Assembly: GCA_947568835.1 (NCBI GenBank)
Contig: OX387602.1
Span: 31,406,242-31,470,241, forward strand
DNA length: 64,000 bases
From: Protonemura montana
Taxonomy: Eukaryota; Arthropoda; Insecta; Plecoptera; Nemouridae
Direction: 5' to 3'
A program made the translations under genes and the position numbers. Numbering within the stretch: the stretch's first letter is position 1; every line of letters starts with the position of its first letter. Of this stretch, positions 46,101 to 58,200 are shown one piece after another. The notes under the pieces are model-generated. The model was given only the letters and a program-made list of their open reading frames with translations, was not told the DNA's origin and did not search any database.

Positions 46101-48304
46101 GCAACTTTGTTTCTGAAACTGTTTGAATGTAATACAATCTAACAATCCAAAAATACATTAGTTTTTTAATTATTATTGACCCTGATTATTTTATTTAGAT
46201 GCATTTAGGAAGCTTGAACTAGGTAATTGTTATAATTTTATGTGGTTCTTTTGTTATTGGAAAATTGTCAGGACTGCTCTTACCCTTGATAAAGTAACAG
46301 GTACAAGTTACGAAACGTTGGGAAATTCAGTTGTTCTTCACTTAGCATTCAAAACCCAGTTGAAATAGTTTTTATCAAAACATACTTGATATTTAACTTT
46401 TTCAATATGAAATGACTCCAAGAAGTGATGTTACTTGCTGTTTGATTATGTGCTTGTCTTGCTTTGTTGCAGAAGCATCGAGGTTGGGATGAGAGCATCC
46501 GAGCCAACATGCTCCAGTACGGTTACGCTGATCGCTACCTCGACGTCGTAGTCGCAGATTCTTCTCGTCAACTGTGGCGGCCGTCGCTGCAGTTGGATGC
46601 CATCATCACCGACCGTAAGTTACCAACTTGTTACGCTAACAAAAACTATTTCAACTCAGTGTTTGTCTAATTATCTTAATTTCACTTACAAAATATCAGA
46701 ACATCCGTAAAAATGAATTCGACCTTCAAACCAAAGTTTAAACCAAGTTAAGCTCGATGTAAGTGAAATCAGGTTTTGGAATTGTATCTGTATTTGTATT
46801 TATTTTCCGTTGCTATGTAATGTTTTTCAGAATTTTTGGTAAAACAGGCGCTGGAAATTGTCAGGGTATATATAAAAACATAAAAACATATAACATTATG
46901 AGACACATTCATGGTCATAAATACATAATTATATGTTATCTTTATCCGTCATACAAATCCATCTCATGAACTCATTGCAAGCGTTGAATTCTCGTTCTAT
47001 TTTTCTCGTCAGCACCGTACGGTATCCGCGAAGCTACGGAGCGGCTTGGAGGCGACGGAGCCAAGCTCTCCGCGGAGCACGCGGGGACCCACGTGCCACG
47101 CAAGGTCGGCTACTGCATGGCAGCGCTGTACTCTGACTTGCTCACGTTCGCGGCCTCCCATCTACGTCGCGGCGGTCGCTTGGTTTGCTGGGTCCCGGTC
47201 GTACGTGAAGATTACAGTCCAGGCACGTTGCCGGCTCATCCTTGTCTTCAGCTCACGGCCAACTCCGAGCAAGTGTTGAACTCGTTCACAGCGCGCCGCT
47301 TGCTCACCTTCATGAAGATCAGCGAGCCCAGCGTAAGTCAAAAAACAAACGAGATACGAGTCAATTCAAAAATGACCTGAAGGAATTCCTCTGTAAGCTT
47401 TGCCCTTACATAAGAAATTTAATTTCGATATTTATCGTAGGTTACTCGCTTTTTAATATCGTTACGTGTTTATCAGTCGTTGAGGTAAACATTGATGGAG
47501 ATTTTTTGAGCATGAAAAGTCTCAAAAGCGAGTTAACCTACGAGAAATATCGAAATTAAATTTCATACGACAGTGGCTCCACTTAACGTGATGTTCCGGT
47601 ACTCTGCATTTTTGTCGGTAAGGTAGTCATTTGGCGGCCATCTTTCACGCAGAGACTGTAACATTGCCGTTTTTCATTTCATTTCATTTATTTACATCTT
47701 ACAAGCGCACATAGTGTACATTGGCAAGGAATAATATTACATCTAGACTAATAGTAGTAGCTTAATACTATGTTACTATATAATAGACTAGCATTTTTTT
47801 TTTTTTTTTTTTTTTTTTTTAGGAACTTCAGTTTCTCTACTTAGAACCTACACTCAACGCTTGGACACTTGCTTCCGATCGTGCCGCCTGTGATTTGTCA
47901 AATTCATATTCTAATTGAAGATGCAGGAGAATTGATAAAATTGGCCACGTGGCAACATTGACATCATGAATCTTATGCCGAAAAATCTTTCACTTAAAAG
48001 AAAATTGTACGGTTGCACCACATTTCAAAGATTAAATTTGTTTTGCATTACAGCCCAGTGCCACGCACTCGAATAGTTGATTCCACTTGTAATGACACCC
48101 TCACAGGGAAAGTAACAAATCACGTGGCATTTCTTTCAGGAGAGCCAACACAACACATGCCCTGAAATTGTGATGGAAGATTTCCGGCCCAAGTTTTTCC
48201 GCGTTGGCGAGGAGGTTCGCAACGAGAGGAAGCAGCGTAAAGTTGCAGCCGTGGCGGCGTACCAGCGATCGAAGCTGGACAGCGACGTGGAAAACGGGAA
48301 CTAA
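43177..48304 (+). CDS. TRMT11: TRMT11, tRNA (guanine-N2) methyltransferase catalytic subunit (8 exons)
   Basis: Exons: 43177-43245, 43354-43419, 43922-44167, 44259-44393, 45234-45497, 46473-46614, 47013-47332, 48140-48304. Phases close to 468 residues (human 463). With TRMT112 this family makes N2-methylguanosine at position 10 of tRNA. The N-terminal part (about 1-170, starting with KRYLLWFANEHLDFR) corresponds to the THUMP-type tRNA-binding region. The Rossmann methyltransferase domain has KTRKFIGNTSMD, the SAM-binding DPFVGTG (219-225) and the catalytic DPPYG (307-311). The DPPYG codons are split by intron 6. Intron 5 uses a GC donor (CAG|GCAAGT). The C-terminal helix is basic. The first exon starts at the ATG followed by NKQVLKRYLL, the only start fitting the family. 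Confidence 0.95.
44722..45145 (+). mobile_element. 5S rRNA-derived SINE, near full length
   Basis: The head has CGTGTTGGAAACATCGG, TAGATCACCGAAGTTAAGCA and GTATTGAATGGGTGACCAT. The body, with its CGTCCTTCGGAAGGGACG hairpin, runs to CGTTAAACACCATAAATAAT. It has a single head and is the clearest reference copy. It lies in TRMT11 intron 4. Confidence 0.88.
45655..46385. repeat. Cluster of family B foldback repeats (TRMT11 intron 5)
   Basis: A forward copy at 45655-45832, a short piece at 46005-46058 and a reverse copy at 46155-46385 lie close together. The outer copies face each other, so the intron could form a long hairpin. The GC donor of this intron is 160 bases upstream. Confidence 0.75.
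46775..46975. repeat. Dispersed repeat shared with 57745-57960
   Basis: GGTAAAACAGGCGCTGGAAATTG, then ATTATGAGACACATTCATGG and CATAAATACATAATTA, match the segment near 57840-57950. At the second site this sequence adjoins a LINE coding fragment, so it is probably the LINE's 3' untranslated part on the - strand. Confidence 0.6.
47395..47862. mobile_element. Foldback element (family A) split by an insertion
   Basis: The hairpin arms (about 47415-47660) are well kept. At about 47669 the terminal 47-bp unit is interrupted by some 160 bp, starting with TTTCATTTCATTTCATT and ending in a long T run at 47791-47820. The rest of the unit (TTAGAACCTACACTCAACG) resumes near 47840. The insert looks like a reversed retroposed piece. 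It lies in TRMT11 intron 7. Confidence 0.8.
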
Positions 48305-48448
48305 CCCAAACATGTTTGGGAACTAACTCAAACATGTTTGGGAACTAGGCTCAAACATTGTCAGAAAAAACATCATCTTTTACTGTAACAACTTCTTTAT
48401 TCTGCTCACTTTTTAGTTATGTACATTGTTTTCAGATTATATTTTTGT

Positions 48449-48454
48449 AATAAA
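48449..48454 (+). promoter_or_regulatory. Polyadenylation signal for TRMT11
   Basis: AATAAA 145 bases after the TRMT11 stop. The opposing EMC2 gene has its own signal 360 bases on. Confidence 0.6.
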
Positions 48455-48814
48455 AACTTGAAAGTCTTGTAAATGTAATTTAATAAGGGATCTGTAATCG
48501 ATCATAAAAGTCCAAGATTTTTACAACAAAGTGTGAGTGGGATCTTGAGCCCAAAGTTCGATGATTCAAACGAAAATAAAGTAGCAAACACAACACCATT
48601 CTTACAAACAATTCTACATAAAACCCTCGTGACGACTTAATTATTACTCGATTTAATACATTGAAAGGAGCCAATAATATACGAGTGAAGAAAATAACAT
48701 AACAACACAAAGCCTTTACTCCACTCATTGGAAATTTGCCAGTTAACATAATGAGCATCATAAAATGATAACAAATGGTGAAAGGAGACCCGTTCCAAAG
48801 GCATTGGTCAAATG

Positions 48815-48820
48815 TTTATT
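48815..48820 (-). promoter_or_regulatory. Polyadenylation signal for EMC2
   Basis: TTTATT on the + strand reads AATAAA on the - strand, only 20 bases past the EMC2 stop codon. If used, the 3' UTR would be about 40 bases long. Confidence 0.5.
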
Positions 48821-48840
48821 ACGGCATCATTATCTCGATG

Positions 48841-51800
48841 CTAATTAGCTGCTAGCTGCAAAGCGGACACCATCGACTCCAAGGCCGCCACCTGGTGACC
48901 CGCCGGGCCTCGTTCCTTGTGACGTACGTTGATCTGCTTCAACGACCACTTGACCAGTTTGATGGCCTCTTGCTTCTTGACGGCGGTGCACTTCGTGGAG
49001 ATCGCTATGTTGGTAGCAGCCTGCAAATACAAACACAATGTACCTACAGGAAAGCTTGGAACTATTTTACCACATGTCTTTATTCTAGAAGGTAGTTTAT
49101 TCATTCAAAAAAACCAAGTTTTAACCAAAACAAGCCAAACAATACACTGTCCCAGCCAAAGATAAAGCACAACATGCCTAGCGCACACGCATAGAACGTT
49201 GGAAGAAGCCAACTTCGAGCAACTAGCACGAGCAACTTGCTCGTGCTTGTGCTAGTGCTAGTGCTTGTGCTAGTGCTAGTGCTAGTGCTTGTGCTTGTGC
49301 TAGTGCTTGTGCTAGTGCTTGTGCTAGTACTTGTGCTAGTGCTAGTGCTTGTGCTAGTGCTAGTGCTAGTGCTAGTGCTTGTGCTGGTGCTAGTGCTTGT
49401 GCTAGTGCTAGTGCTAGTGCTTATTGCTATGCCAATTGTAGGTGGACCCTTAATGGGGGACGAAGTTGACTACTTACGAGGAACAGACCATAGAGCGAAC
49501 GCATGCTGCCAGGACTGAGTTTCAGCGCCAGGCAGTAATGGGCTCGCGCCAACTCCATATTCTCGAATCCGCCTTGCGTGTAGCGGACCTCGGCGTAGCG
49601 TTGATGGATCAGATGGTTGTGTGGGTTGTACAGGATCAGCTCCTCCAGGCAGAATGCGGCTCGGGTGAAGTCCTGCTCCCCCAAGTAAAGTTCACTCAGC
49701 TCCTGCCACCCTTCCTGATCACTCATGAACCTGGAACCAACCAACCCAACTATCAGAAATCTGGAACATGAATTTTCCTTACCCTGCCGGGTCAGGTATT
49801 GGATGGGTGAACCATCATACACATGACCAGTTCAGTTCGGGAGAGAGGTTGGAGGGATGAAAGTTAGTACAGCAACTTCACTCGCCTTGCTTATCAACCT
49901 CTGGACAGCATGGATTTGTGGAGGAATCCTGTTGTTCGCGTTGTACCGTCCTTCGGAAGGAACGTTAAGCCGGTGGTCCACTTGGTCTTTGATAGGAGTA
50001 GGCTACGTGCCAGCACCGGGTTTCCCCTCCTTCCTTCTAAGCTAAGTTAAGTTCAGCCTCATCATCATCCACTCATTCACCGACGCCATTAGACCAGTGC
50101 CGCATGGCCAGATGTCAAAACAGTGCGTCGTTAAACACTACAAATCAGTCAATCATCATGCTACTAAGAACAAGTATTGAATGCACTGTCAAGCAGTTTC
50201 TTACTTCTTGAGATATTCTACGAGCTCTTTAATTGCATCCGCATTGCGACCCCTGGCTTTGAGGATTGCAATGCGGCGCTTGCGCGGTGCTGCGTTGGTC
50301 TCATCTCTCTTGATGATTGAGTCCAGCAGGTCCAAAGCTTCATCGTACCTAGAACAGCATCAAAACATTTTAAACACTGAACGCGATGTTTTTACGCGTG
50401 AGCGAGGCAATACGTCTTAGCCTCATAAAAGTTTTCGATGCTGTTGTTAGACAATTTGTATTTAAACTGGCTTTGATGTCAATAAATCAATTGTTATCAT
50501 TACTTTGGCTCTGTGTAGCGTTGAAGGAGGAGCGTTGAACATTTTTTCAACACAGAACTGGGTTTAAAGAAATACGGACTAGTTTTAAAAGCATAACGAA
50601 AATGGATTACATACTTAAAAAAAAAATTTAATTGTTTCTCAGCGTAAAAACTGCTAAAAAACACAAAAAACAATTGAAAAATGGGAATAACTCTGGAATG
50701 CAAAAACGTATAGATGTGTAATTTTCGTGCCTTACACATCTCAGTGTAGTTAACATATTTGCAAAATTTCATCAAGTTTTATTATGTTTTTTGGCATTTA
50801 ATAAGTTTTTTTTAGATTGTCAAATTGAAATGTTGCTTCATCCCCTTTGTTGCTACGCTCACCCAATTAAAATTAATATCAGAATGCTTTGATCTTTAGT
50901 AAAATAATTATAAACATGCCCCAAAAGCCAGCAATGAAATGCGATTGAACAGCCTGGTCTTGAATTGGAATCTTATTTAAATTGCAAATGCTTGCAATCC
51001 GCGGGGTATTTTATTTTTATCAACACTAAAACCGTCTCAAAAATTGATGCCCAAACGCGGACTCGAAGCCCGATCTCCACCTGTCGCGGGTGTTGCTCTA
51101 ACCCATTGAGCTACTTGGACACTGGCTTTTTGAGACGATTTTAGTGTATTTGATGAGAATGACGGATCTCCAAGGAGTAGAACCAAGAGGCTGGTCTTAT
51201 CTTATGTACCTCTCAGCAGCCTCAAGTTTGAGAGCTTGAAGTCTGCGCACGCGAAGGCTGCTTGGAAACTCGTTCTGTAATCCCTGAAGACATTTGTCAG
51301 CGACATCGAGACGGTTGCAGTCCAACGCAGCAATGCAGACCTGTTCCAGCACCAGCAGTTCTGCCAGACAAACAAGATTCACATCGTTATATTAGTAATA
51401 GCATCAACAGTTCTAGTGAACGGTTTGTCATGTTAGAAACACAGGTTCTCGTGAGATCACCGGAGTTAAGCGACACCGCGCTGGGTCAGGTATCGGATGG
51501 GTGACCATCATGGGTGACCATCAAAGTTAGTACAGCAACTTCACTTGCCTTGCTTATCAACCTCTCGACAGCATGGATTTGTGGAGGAATCCTGTTGTTC
51601 GCGTTGTACCGTCCTTCGGAAGGGACATTTAGCCGATGGTCCCCTTGGTCTTCGACAGGAGTAGACTACGTGCCGGCACCGGGTTTCCCCTCCTCCCTTC
51701 TAGACTAGGTTAGGTTCATCATCATCCACTCATTCACCGACCCCATTAGACCAGTGCCGCATGGCCAGAAGTCAAAACAGTGCGTCGTTAAACACCACAA

Positions 51801-53678
51801 ATAATAAGAATAATAACCAACAGTTCTGCCAGAATGTGCATCACTCACTTTCGTCTCCGAGCTTGTTTATTTTCTTGCTGAGTGACGTCTCCCACATGTC
51901 AACTACTTCTCGGCTCTTGCGTTCGTTGGTCTCTCGCCACGCTCGGAGCAAGTCCCGGACGTCTGCAATGACAACATCTTGTGTTCGTACAAACAAGCAC
52001 ACAGCCGTATTCAAGTCGAGATTCAACAGAGCACCGAATCTGCATCGATCCAAGAGCAAACTACAAGGGTCATATTCACCTATTTTTCGCAATCTTTACA
52101 CTAAAACGTCCCACTTAAATAAATTAGGTAATATCGCGACCCATTTCTTTTTTGTAAATACAATTAAGTGTAACAGATTCTATGGGTTATATCACAAACA
52201 AGCATTTACTTACATTATTAACAATAATAATAATGTTTTATTTTCCCTTTTGATCGATTACAGATCTAAGACAGTCAAAAATATTAGGTATATACACATA
52301 TTATAGTATATATAATATTATAAACATGGCCTAAACACAATAACCATCCCCTGGTATGAGGTTATTTGGTATTGATTTGATATTTGGTATTGATGCATTT
52401 ATGTAAACTTATTTGTAAGGTTTTATCTCATTATACAGCATTTTCTGAAAGAAGATCTTACAATTCCAAATAACCAGCTTAGCTGAAAATAACTTTTTTC
52501 AGTGGGACATGAAACTTTACAGAGGATAATTTAAAAGGAAACAAATGAAGGTGTCTTAAGCAAGATTTCAGTCAAAATTGTTGATAATTCTGGTGCAGAG
52601 CGTTAACACATTGTGATGTGTTAATATCTGCAGATTATTATCAAAAGCAGGCTTCACAAAACCAAGATATTTTTTTCATAGAGTTGCTAGCCGTTCTCTG
52701 ATCTAACCAATCAAACTGCCGTGAAATGAAGTCTTGGGTCACTTTCAAATAAGATGTAGAAATCAACAAGACTTATAACCTCAATTTGTTCAATTTATAT
52801 AAAGGGCCTAGCTGGGGTTAGGGTGCCAGCTAGCAAGTAAATGAATGCAATATAGGTACCAAATAACCCCCGAAATAGAATAGACACCTGGTAGGGCAGC
52901 TGAAAAGCTAGGCAACTTGCATTTTAATATATGGTTTCAAAAATGCACTAATATTGAGGGAATAACAAGTTTTCAGACATCTTATTTATCTAATTCCAAA
53001 TAAAATTATTGTCTTTCATGGTGTTAAAATTAGTAAAAAAAACTCCGCCAGTGTTTCAACGCCGAATCCGCAACAGTAGGTAAATACAATTTTGATAGCG
53101 ACAATTTGTTATAACATACCCTAGAGAACAACGATTATTGAAATGTTAGTCTTATCTCGATCGGACAAATAATGTCGATGAAATCGATGTCCAAGTAAGT
53201 CGGTGAGTGGCGCCAAATTATGTCCAGCGAGTCGCTCAGACTCGCTCGGACTCCCCACTCCAAACAGTGGAGTGGGAGACCCATGAATCGGCTTAGCAAT
53301 CAATCAATCTGAATTTAGGTTATGAATGATAACAAAGTTTCTACCCAAATGCAGGACGAACCCACCAAAAACTCAATTTTGACAGTTGCATAGTCCAACT
53401 ATAGTCACAGATAATCGAGGACCAACGTTATACACACAAGTCCAAATGACCAACACCAATCATAGTTGTTAATTTGTAGATATATAATATTGTTTAATAT
53501 TATCATTAATTATTGATTACCTAATATCATATAATATTATTGAGATTGTGAAGAAACATCCACTGGTTTGACAAACTAAGCCAAACTAGCAGACAGAGAG
53601 CCTTATACAACTTTAGTAGCATATAAAATGAATCCATGAATTACCTGTCCAACTCATATTATTCCTAGCTCCAGTCAT
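48841..53678 (-). CDS. EMC2: EMC2 (TTC35), ER membrane protein complex subunit 2 (6 exons)
   Basis: Exons in transcript order: 53678-53645, 51962-51849, 51360-51210, 50348-50205, 49730-49478, 49020-48841. Phases close to 291 residues (human 297). EMC2 is the cytosolic TPR scaffold of the ER membrane complex, which inserts tail-anchored and multi-pass proteins. Family landmarks include SWTDVRDLLRAWRE at the start, LVLEQVCIAALDC, RKRRIAILKARGRNADAIKEL, the TPR core FCLEELILYNPHNHLIHQRYAE with VRYTQGG, and a C-terminal helix ending in SMVSALQLAAN. There is no signal peptide or membrane segment, as expected. Exon 1 gives only 11 residues but its ATG, donor (ACAG|GTAATT) and phase fit. The long intron 1 shows nothing I recognise, while introns 2, 3, 4 and 5 carry repeats. 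Confidence 0.94.
49215..49430. repeat. Hexanucleotide array (GTGCTA/GTGCTT)n
   Basis: About 36 copies of GTGCTN, with N mostly A or T in irregular alternation, lie in EMC2 intron 5. The EMC2 transcript would carry the complement, repeats of AGCAC. The + strand reads as an endless Leu-Val frame, which is not a gene. Confidence 0.95.
49782..50150 (+). mobile_element. 5S rRNA-derived SINE, head truncated
   Basis: It begins inside the head (GGTCAGGTATTGGATGGGTG) and has the complete body to CGTTAAACACTACAAATC. It lies in EMC2 intron 4, opposite to the gene. Confidence 0.85.
50966..51196 (-). repeat. tRNA-derived SINE
   Basis: A reverse copy in EMC2 intron 3, with its tail first and a nearly complete tRNA-like core at 51048-51120. 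It is cut at ACCAAGAGGCTG, just before the donor of exon 3, so the SINE borders the exon. Confidence 0.82.
51410..51815 (+). mobile_element. 5S rRNA-derived SINE
   Basis: The head TGTTAGAAACACAGGTTCTC, GAGATCACCGGAGTTAAGCG and GTATCGGATGGGTGACCAT lacks the 3' part of the head unit and goes straight into the body at about 51525. It ends in CGTTAAACACCACAAATAAT. It lies in EMC2 intron 2. Confidence 0.85.
51963..53644. other. EMC2 intron 1, no recognised element
   Basis: A 1.7 kb AT-rich intron without any of the local repeat families. A short GC-richer patch at 53170-53290 has a small hairpin (CCCCACTCCAAACAGTGGAG), but I cannot assign it. Confidence 0.4.
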
Positions 53679-55211
53679 TTTGACAAGATTCCAGTAAACG
53701 ACTACCCAAAATGTGGATCACTACTACAAACAATCCCACCCCGACCTAGAATGACTCGACAGCCAGCCAATTAGCACGAAACATCTACAGCTCGAAATAG
53801 CGGAACCCAGTCAACATACCGCGTTCAAAAGAGTGCCTACAAAACATATCCTGTACTGTTATAATATTTAACCTATTAGGACAAAGTCTACACTTTCTAA
53901 GAAGTCAGATTCCGCCAAAATGAAAAAGAGGATTTTTAAATAAATTGCTAGTTGAAAATCTCTCTCGCTTGTTTTCACATTGAAATTGAGATAGAAACCA
54001 CAAAAGATTGGTGCCCCCGCGGAATCGCGATACTCGGAGATTTATCAACGTAAAAATATATTACATTTATTCACCAGGTTTATTAGCCATACCTCTTAAG
54101 TACTTCGAAAAGCATTGTACATATTTAATGTTTTGTCCTTGTTAGCTGATCTCTAGCCCTCAAAATTGCTCAAAATTGTATGTACGAACCAAAGATTTCG
54201 CATAAGAATCCTAACCAGCCCCCTTCAGAAAAAAGCAATGAATAAATCTTCGAGAAATAGCTCCAATTCCATTAATCTGTGTCTATAACTTCCTATAATA
54301 GCACTAATAAAACATTAATAAATACAAAATAAATACATAGTTGGGAAATTAATTTCTCAGTTTTAAACATACTGAACACAAACTATTAAAAGTGTGAATT
54401 TGTGATATGTTATTTCGCAATAAAAGTCATGTGTCTCGGCCCGATTTTCTTCTATTGACATAACCTACAAGGAGTTAAACACAAACTCAATTTCAAGCAA
54501 GTCGCCTCTTCATTGTTGTCGACACATGCCTTCATGCCTTCTTCTCAAGTTCAAACGCATCATAGTTCTAAATATGGCTGAAGGTTGACGGAGACGAACG
54601 AAGTATGTCGGTGTTAGCCGATGGTAAAGTCTTGCCTCTGCCTTCTGCGAGGTGAGCGAGAGCGTACGATCCGCCGAGGTGCTGTCCTGAAGAGAGACGA
54701 GAACGCGGCGATAGAGGCAATAAAGGAACGCAGTTAAAATGGGGTCGAACTCTTGTCGTGCTCTGTGATTGTCGGACAAATCATTAAAAAATTGTTCATT
54801 GCGTGCTTAAAGTGCCCGGAGGGGGATCAAATCGTTTTCAAAATGTCATTCTAATCGTAAATCATTGAACTGATTTGTCCTATCTTCTACCATTTACATG
54901 TAAGTTGCATGATAAAAGTCTATTTGAGGCTGGCACTCCAGACCCATGACAAGGCCTCGATTTTAGGCCTATCTTTATCAAAATGTGTTGAAAAGAATTG
55001 CAAATGATTTAATAACTGAATGTTTTTTTGACTCTTCCTAATGAATTCTTTTGAGACACTTTGGTGCTTTTTTCTCAGTCGAATAAAACAACAGTCGTAT
55101 TCATGTTTACAATCATGGGATGGACTGGCTGGTTATGATATTAAACATTCTTTGCAGGGTTAGGTGAAGAAAACAACCGACCTCGATCTGAATTACATTT
55201 CCTGACAAACA
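53679..55211. promoter_or_regulatory. Spacer and probable 5' UTR between EMC2 and zinc-finger gene
   Basis: Divergent start codons lie 1.5 kb apart. An acceptor (TTCTTTGCAG) at 55147-55156 precedes the zinc-finger start codon, so that gene probably has a non-coding upstream exon. One candidate is the CpG-richer stretch ending with the good donor GCGAG|GTGAGC at 54651. The rest is AT-rich and without recognised features. Confidence 0.4.
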
Positions 55212-58200
55212 ATGGAATCCACAACGGCGTGTCCAGTTTGCACCCTGTACCTGAGGGAGGGAATATCTCTCTACGACCATCTTGACACGCATCCGAAGGA
55301 TCAAGTAATCGAAGCACTAATAAGGATCCGAGAGCGTGACGAACCCATTTCGGCTGCCCCCACTCAGCCTCTGTTATCCATCCCAACCTCGCAGTCAGCC
55401 CCATATTACCAATCGCCACAACCATGCTACCCCGTCCAACAATATTCCGCAAACAGCTTCGCTTACCAGCAGATGGCAATGATGGGCACCTCGAGCATAG
55501 CTCCACACCTTGGTCCTGTCGCCATGGTAATGCCACCGAGCACCCCCAACCCGAATCTAATGCAGGTGATGTACAATCCTTACATGCTATCGCAGCCAAA
55601 CATCCACATGCTGTCTCCGCCAAACAGACCGACCCCAGCGAGTTCCCCTGTCCACCACGAACCCCTGATGACTGTAGCCAAGGCAGGCACCTCCGAGCCG
55701 GTGCAGACCAACCTGTCGTCTGACTCTGCCCCGTTCCACCTTCACTCGCCGCCGCTAGAGCCTCGAAAGCGGCAGTCCTCGCCTCTGCCGCTCGGTGGTT
55801 TCGTCCCTCCGCCGCCACCAACGCAGATTGTGAGGCCAGTGGCGACATACGACGAGCCTCGCGCCGAGTATCGTGTCGAGGAAATCCAGGAGCCGCTCGC
55901 CAGCGCGGAGGAAAGTCCGTCCGGTCAGCAACTGGCGGCCGAGTCGATACGCCGCGTGCGCTTCGTGCAGTACAAGTTGTCCAGCGAGCGGATAGCCAGG
56001 TCCTCGGCCGAGACGTGCATCGTGGAGACGGACAAAGCTTGGTCCACGGCGCCGCACTTCGCCCCGGCGGCTCCCATCGCCGTGAAGCTCGCCCAAGCCG
56101 ACGTGCCTTGCTCCCGCAGTAAACGCAGCAAACGCACCAAGACGCCCGGCCGAACGGCCAGCGCAGAGTTCTACCTGAACCAACCGGGTAGCTCTCGGCT
56201 GGAGCCCATGGTTGCCGTGGAGAGCGTCGACCTCTCGGCCAGCCTCAAGCTGGACCGTAGCGAAGACCGGGTGGCAGCCGATCCCAACGTAGACCCGTTG
56301 CTCAACCTGGGACCAGGCACCTCACACTTGGTGCAGACCCGGCACAAGGGAGGCGACGCGTTCGAGGGACAAGACCCGGAAGACACTGGATTCGAGGGAC
56401 AAGAACCGGAAGTCAATGGATTTCAGGCGCAAGAGCCGGAAGAGAGTGGGGGGCATGACCCAGAAGACCCTCCATATAGAGGGCTCTCGGGGCATGACCC
56501 AGAAGATCCTGACTTTCGTAGGCTGTCAGTGCACGAAGCCGAAGACCCTGACTTTCGTAGGCTGTCAGTGCACGAAGCCGAAGACCCTGACTTTCGTAGG
56601 CTGTCAGTGCATGAAGCCGAAGACCCTCTGGAGGTGCGGACTGCAGTTGACAGCATAGCGATGCCAGATGAAGAGTACATAACGTCGGATTGCCCATACG
56701 ACGGCCGCAAGGCTCACTTTGAGTCGGAGCAGGCTTCAGCTGAGTACGACACACAGTTTGGCGGAGAGTGCATGGCTCGGAAACCGCAGCAAGTGGAGGC
56801 GTTGGCCTACGCGGACAACTCTCAGGGATCGGACGCTTATCCCGTTCATGCGGAGCTCGAGGCAGGCATTAAACCGAAGCTTCTCAAACAGCAGGTGAGC
56901 GCTCGTGGCTTGGTACTACTGTTACACTTATCCTGGCAACTTGTGTGGGAGAAATGACCTTCCAAAGTTGGGCTCTTTTCGTGGTATGCGCATGCAGTTA
57001 CATGGTATCGGCAATATCTAAAGAACTATTAGAGTTACAGACCTGTAGTTTTCAGCATTAGAAAGAGAATGTTGTTGCATTTCTTGTTGCATTTAAATAT
57101 CTTGGCATTTAGGTGAAGGTCATGCCAGAGATTCTTGTCAGGCAATTGTCTTGAGAAAAACACTGGACTCCTTCTCAACAACTTCTTCGCTCAATTACCA
57201 TCAACTAACATCAGTCTTAAAAAACTTTGACCTTTTCACCGTTAGACTTATCTTCTAGAAATTCATTGTTCGTGACGAGCATTCGTTTTTTACAGATTTA
57301 AAAATATAGATCCGCGAGACCACTTTTGTGATGAGATTAAACTGATCAAAAGAAAATTGCAAAACTTATGTGCAATGTCTCTTTTGTTTCTAAAATGTTT
57401 CATGCATAGCTGACGTTTCTGATTGGGCCGGTTATATTATGAGCATTTCTATGCAGTCAGGCAATCCAGTCCCTGTGTAGGAATCACATAACTTGATTGC
57501 TAGAGATCGCAGACGTTATCTCGTTCAATAACGTTGAGTAATCCTGGAACTTACCAAGATAACGTTTGTGATCTCTGTTGGAAAAGTAGACCTACCCAGG
57601 TCTACACAATCTACCGGTGTAGCCTAAGGGATTGTTTTTAGACTCATGCCTACTTGATTTAACCTAAGCCCTAGTTTTAACAAAAACTATTTCAGCTGTT
57701 TGAACTATTTCCATTCACGTAATTGGTTATTTATGTCAATTTGAGTAATTGGCAAACGCCAATTTGTATTGTATTGTATTGTATTGTATTTTTTTATTTT
57801 CCTTTGGTTTTTACACATGCCATAATGTTTTTCACAAATTTGGTAAAACAGGCGTTGGAAATTGTCAGGGTAGGTATACATTAAAACATAAAAAACATAG
57901 GAACATCATTATGAGACATATTCCTGGTCATAAGTACATAATTACATAAATATATGGTAACATCAGGTAGTCTTACAAAATTTACAATCACATTCTTTTA
58001 AGGTAATGTATTCGTCTATGGAATAAAAACTATGTTGTATCAGGAAATCTTTTACTGTATTTTTAAAAGTCTCTCTTGTTCTCTCCTTTTCTTTAATATT
58101 TGCTGGTAACTTATTGTATAGGATGGGGCCCATGTACATTGCACTTTTTCTACTTGTTTCAAGGAGGCATTTTTTATGTCTGAATTCTTCCTTTTTTCTT

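Noticed and set aside
49237..49518. Leu-Val repeat protein
   Set aside because: Direct translation of the GTGCTN hexamer array in an EMC2 intron.
54510..54779. 89-codon - strand frame upstream of the zinc-finger gene
   Set aside because: It overlaps the likely non-coding first exon of the zinc-finger gene on the other strand and has no family resemblance.
55141..55848. 235-codon - strand frame opposite the zinc-finger exon
   Set aside because: It is the shadow of the + strand coding exon, shows no homology I know and has no splice or start context. The same applies to the 267-codon frame at 59437-60240.
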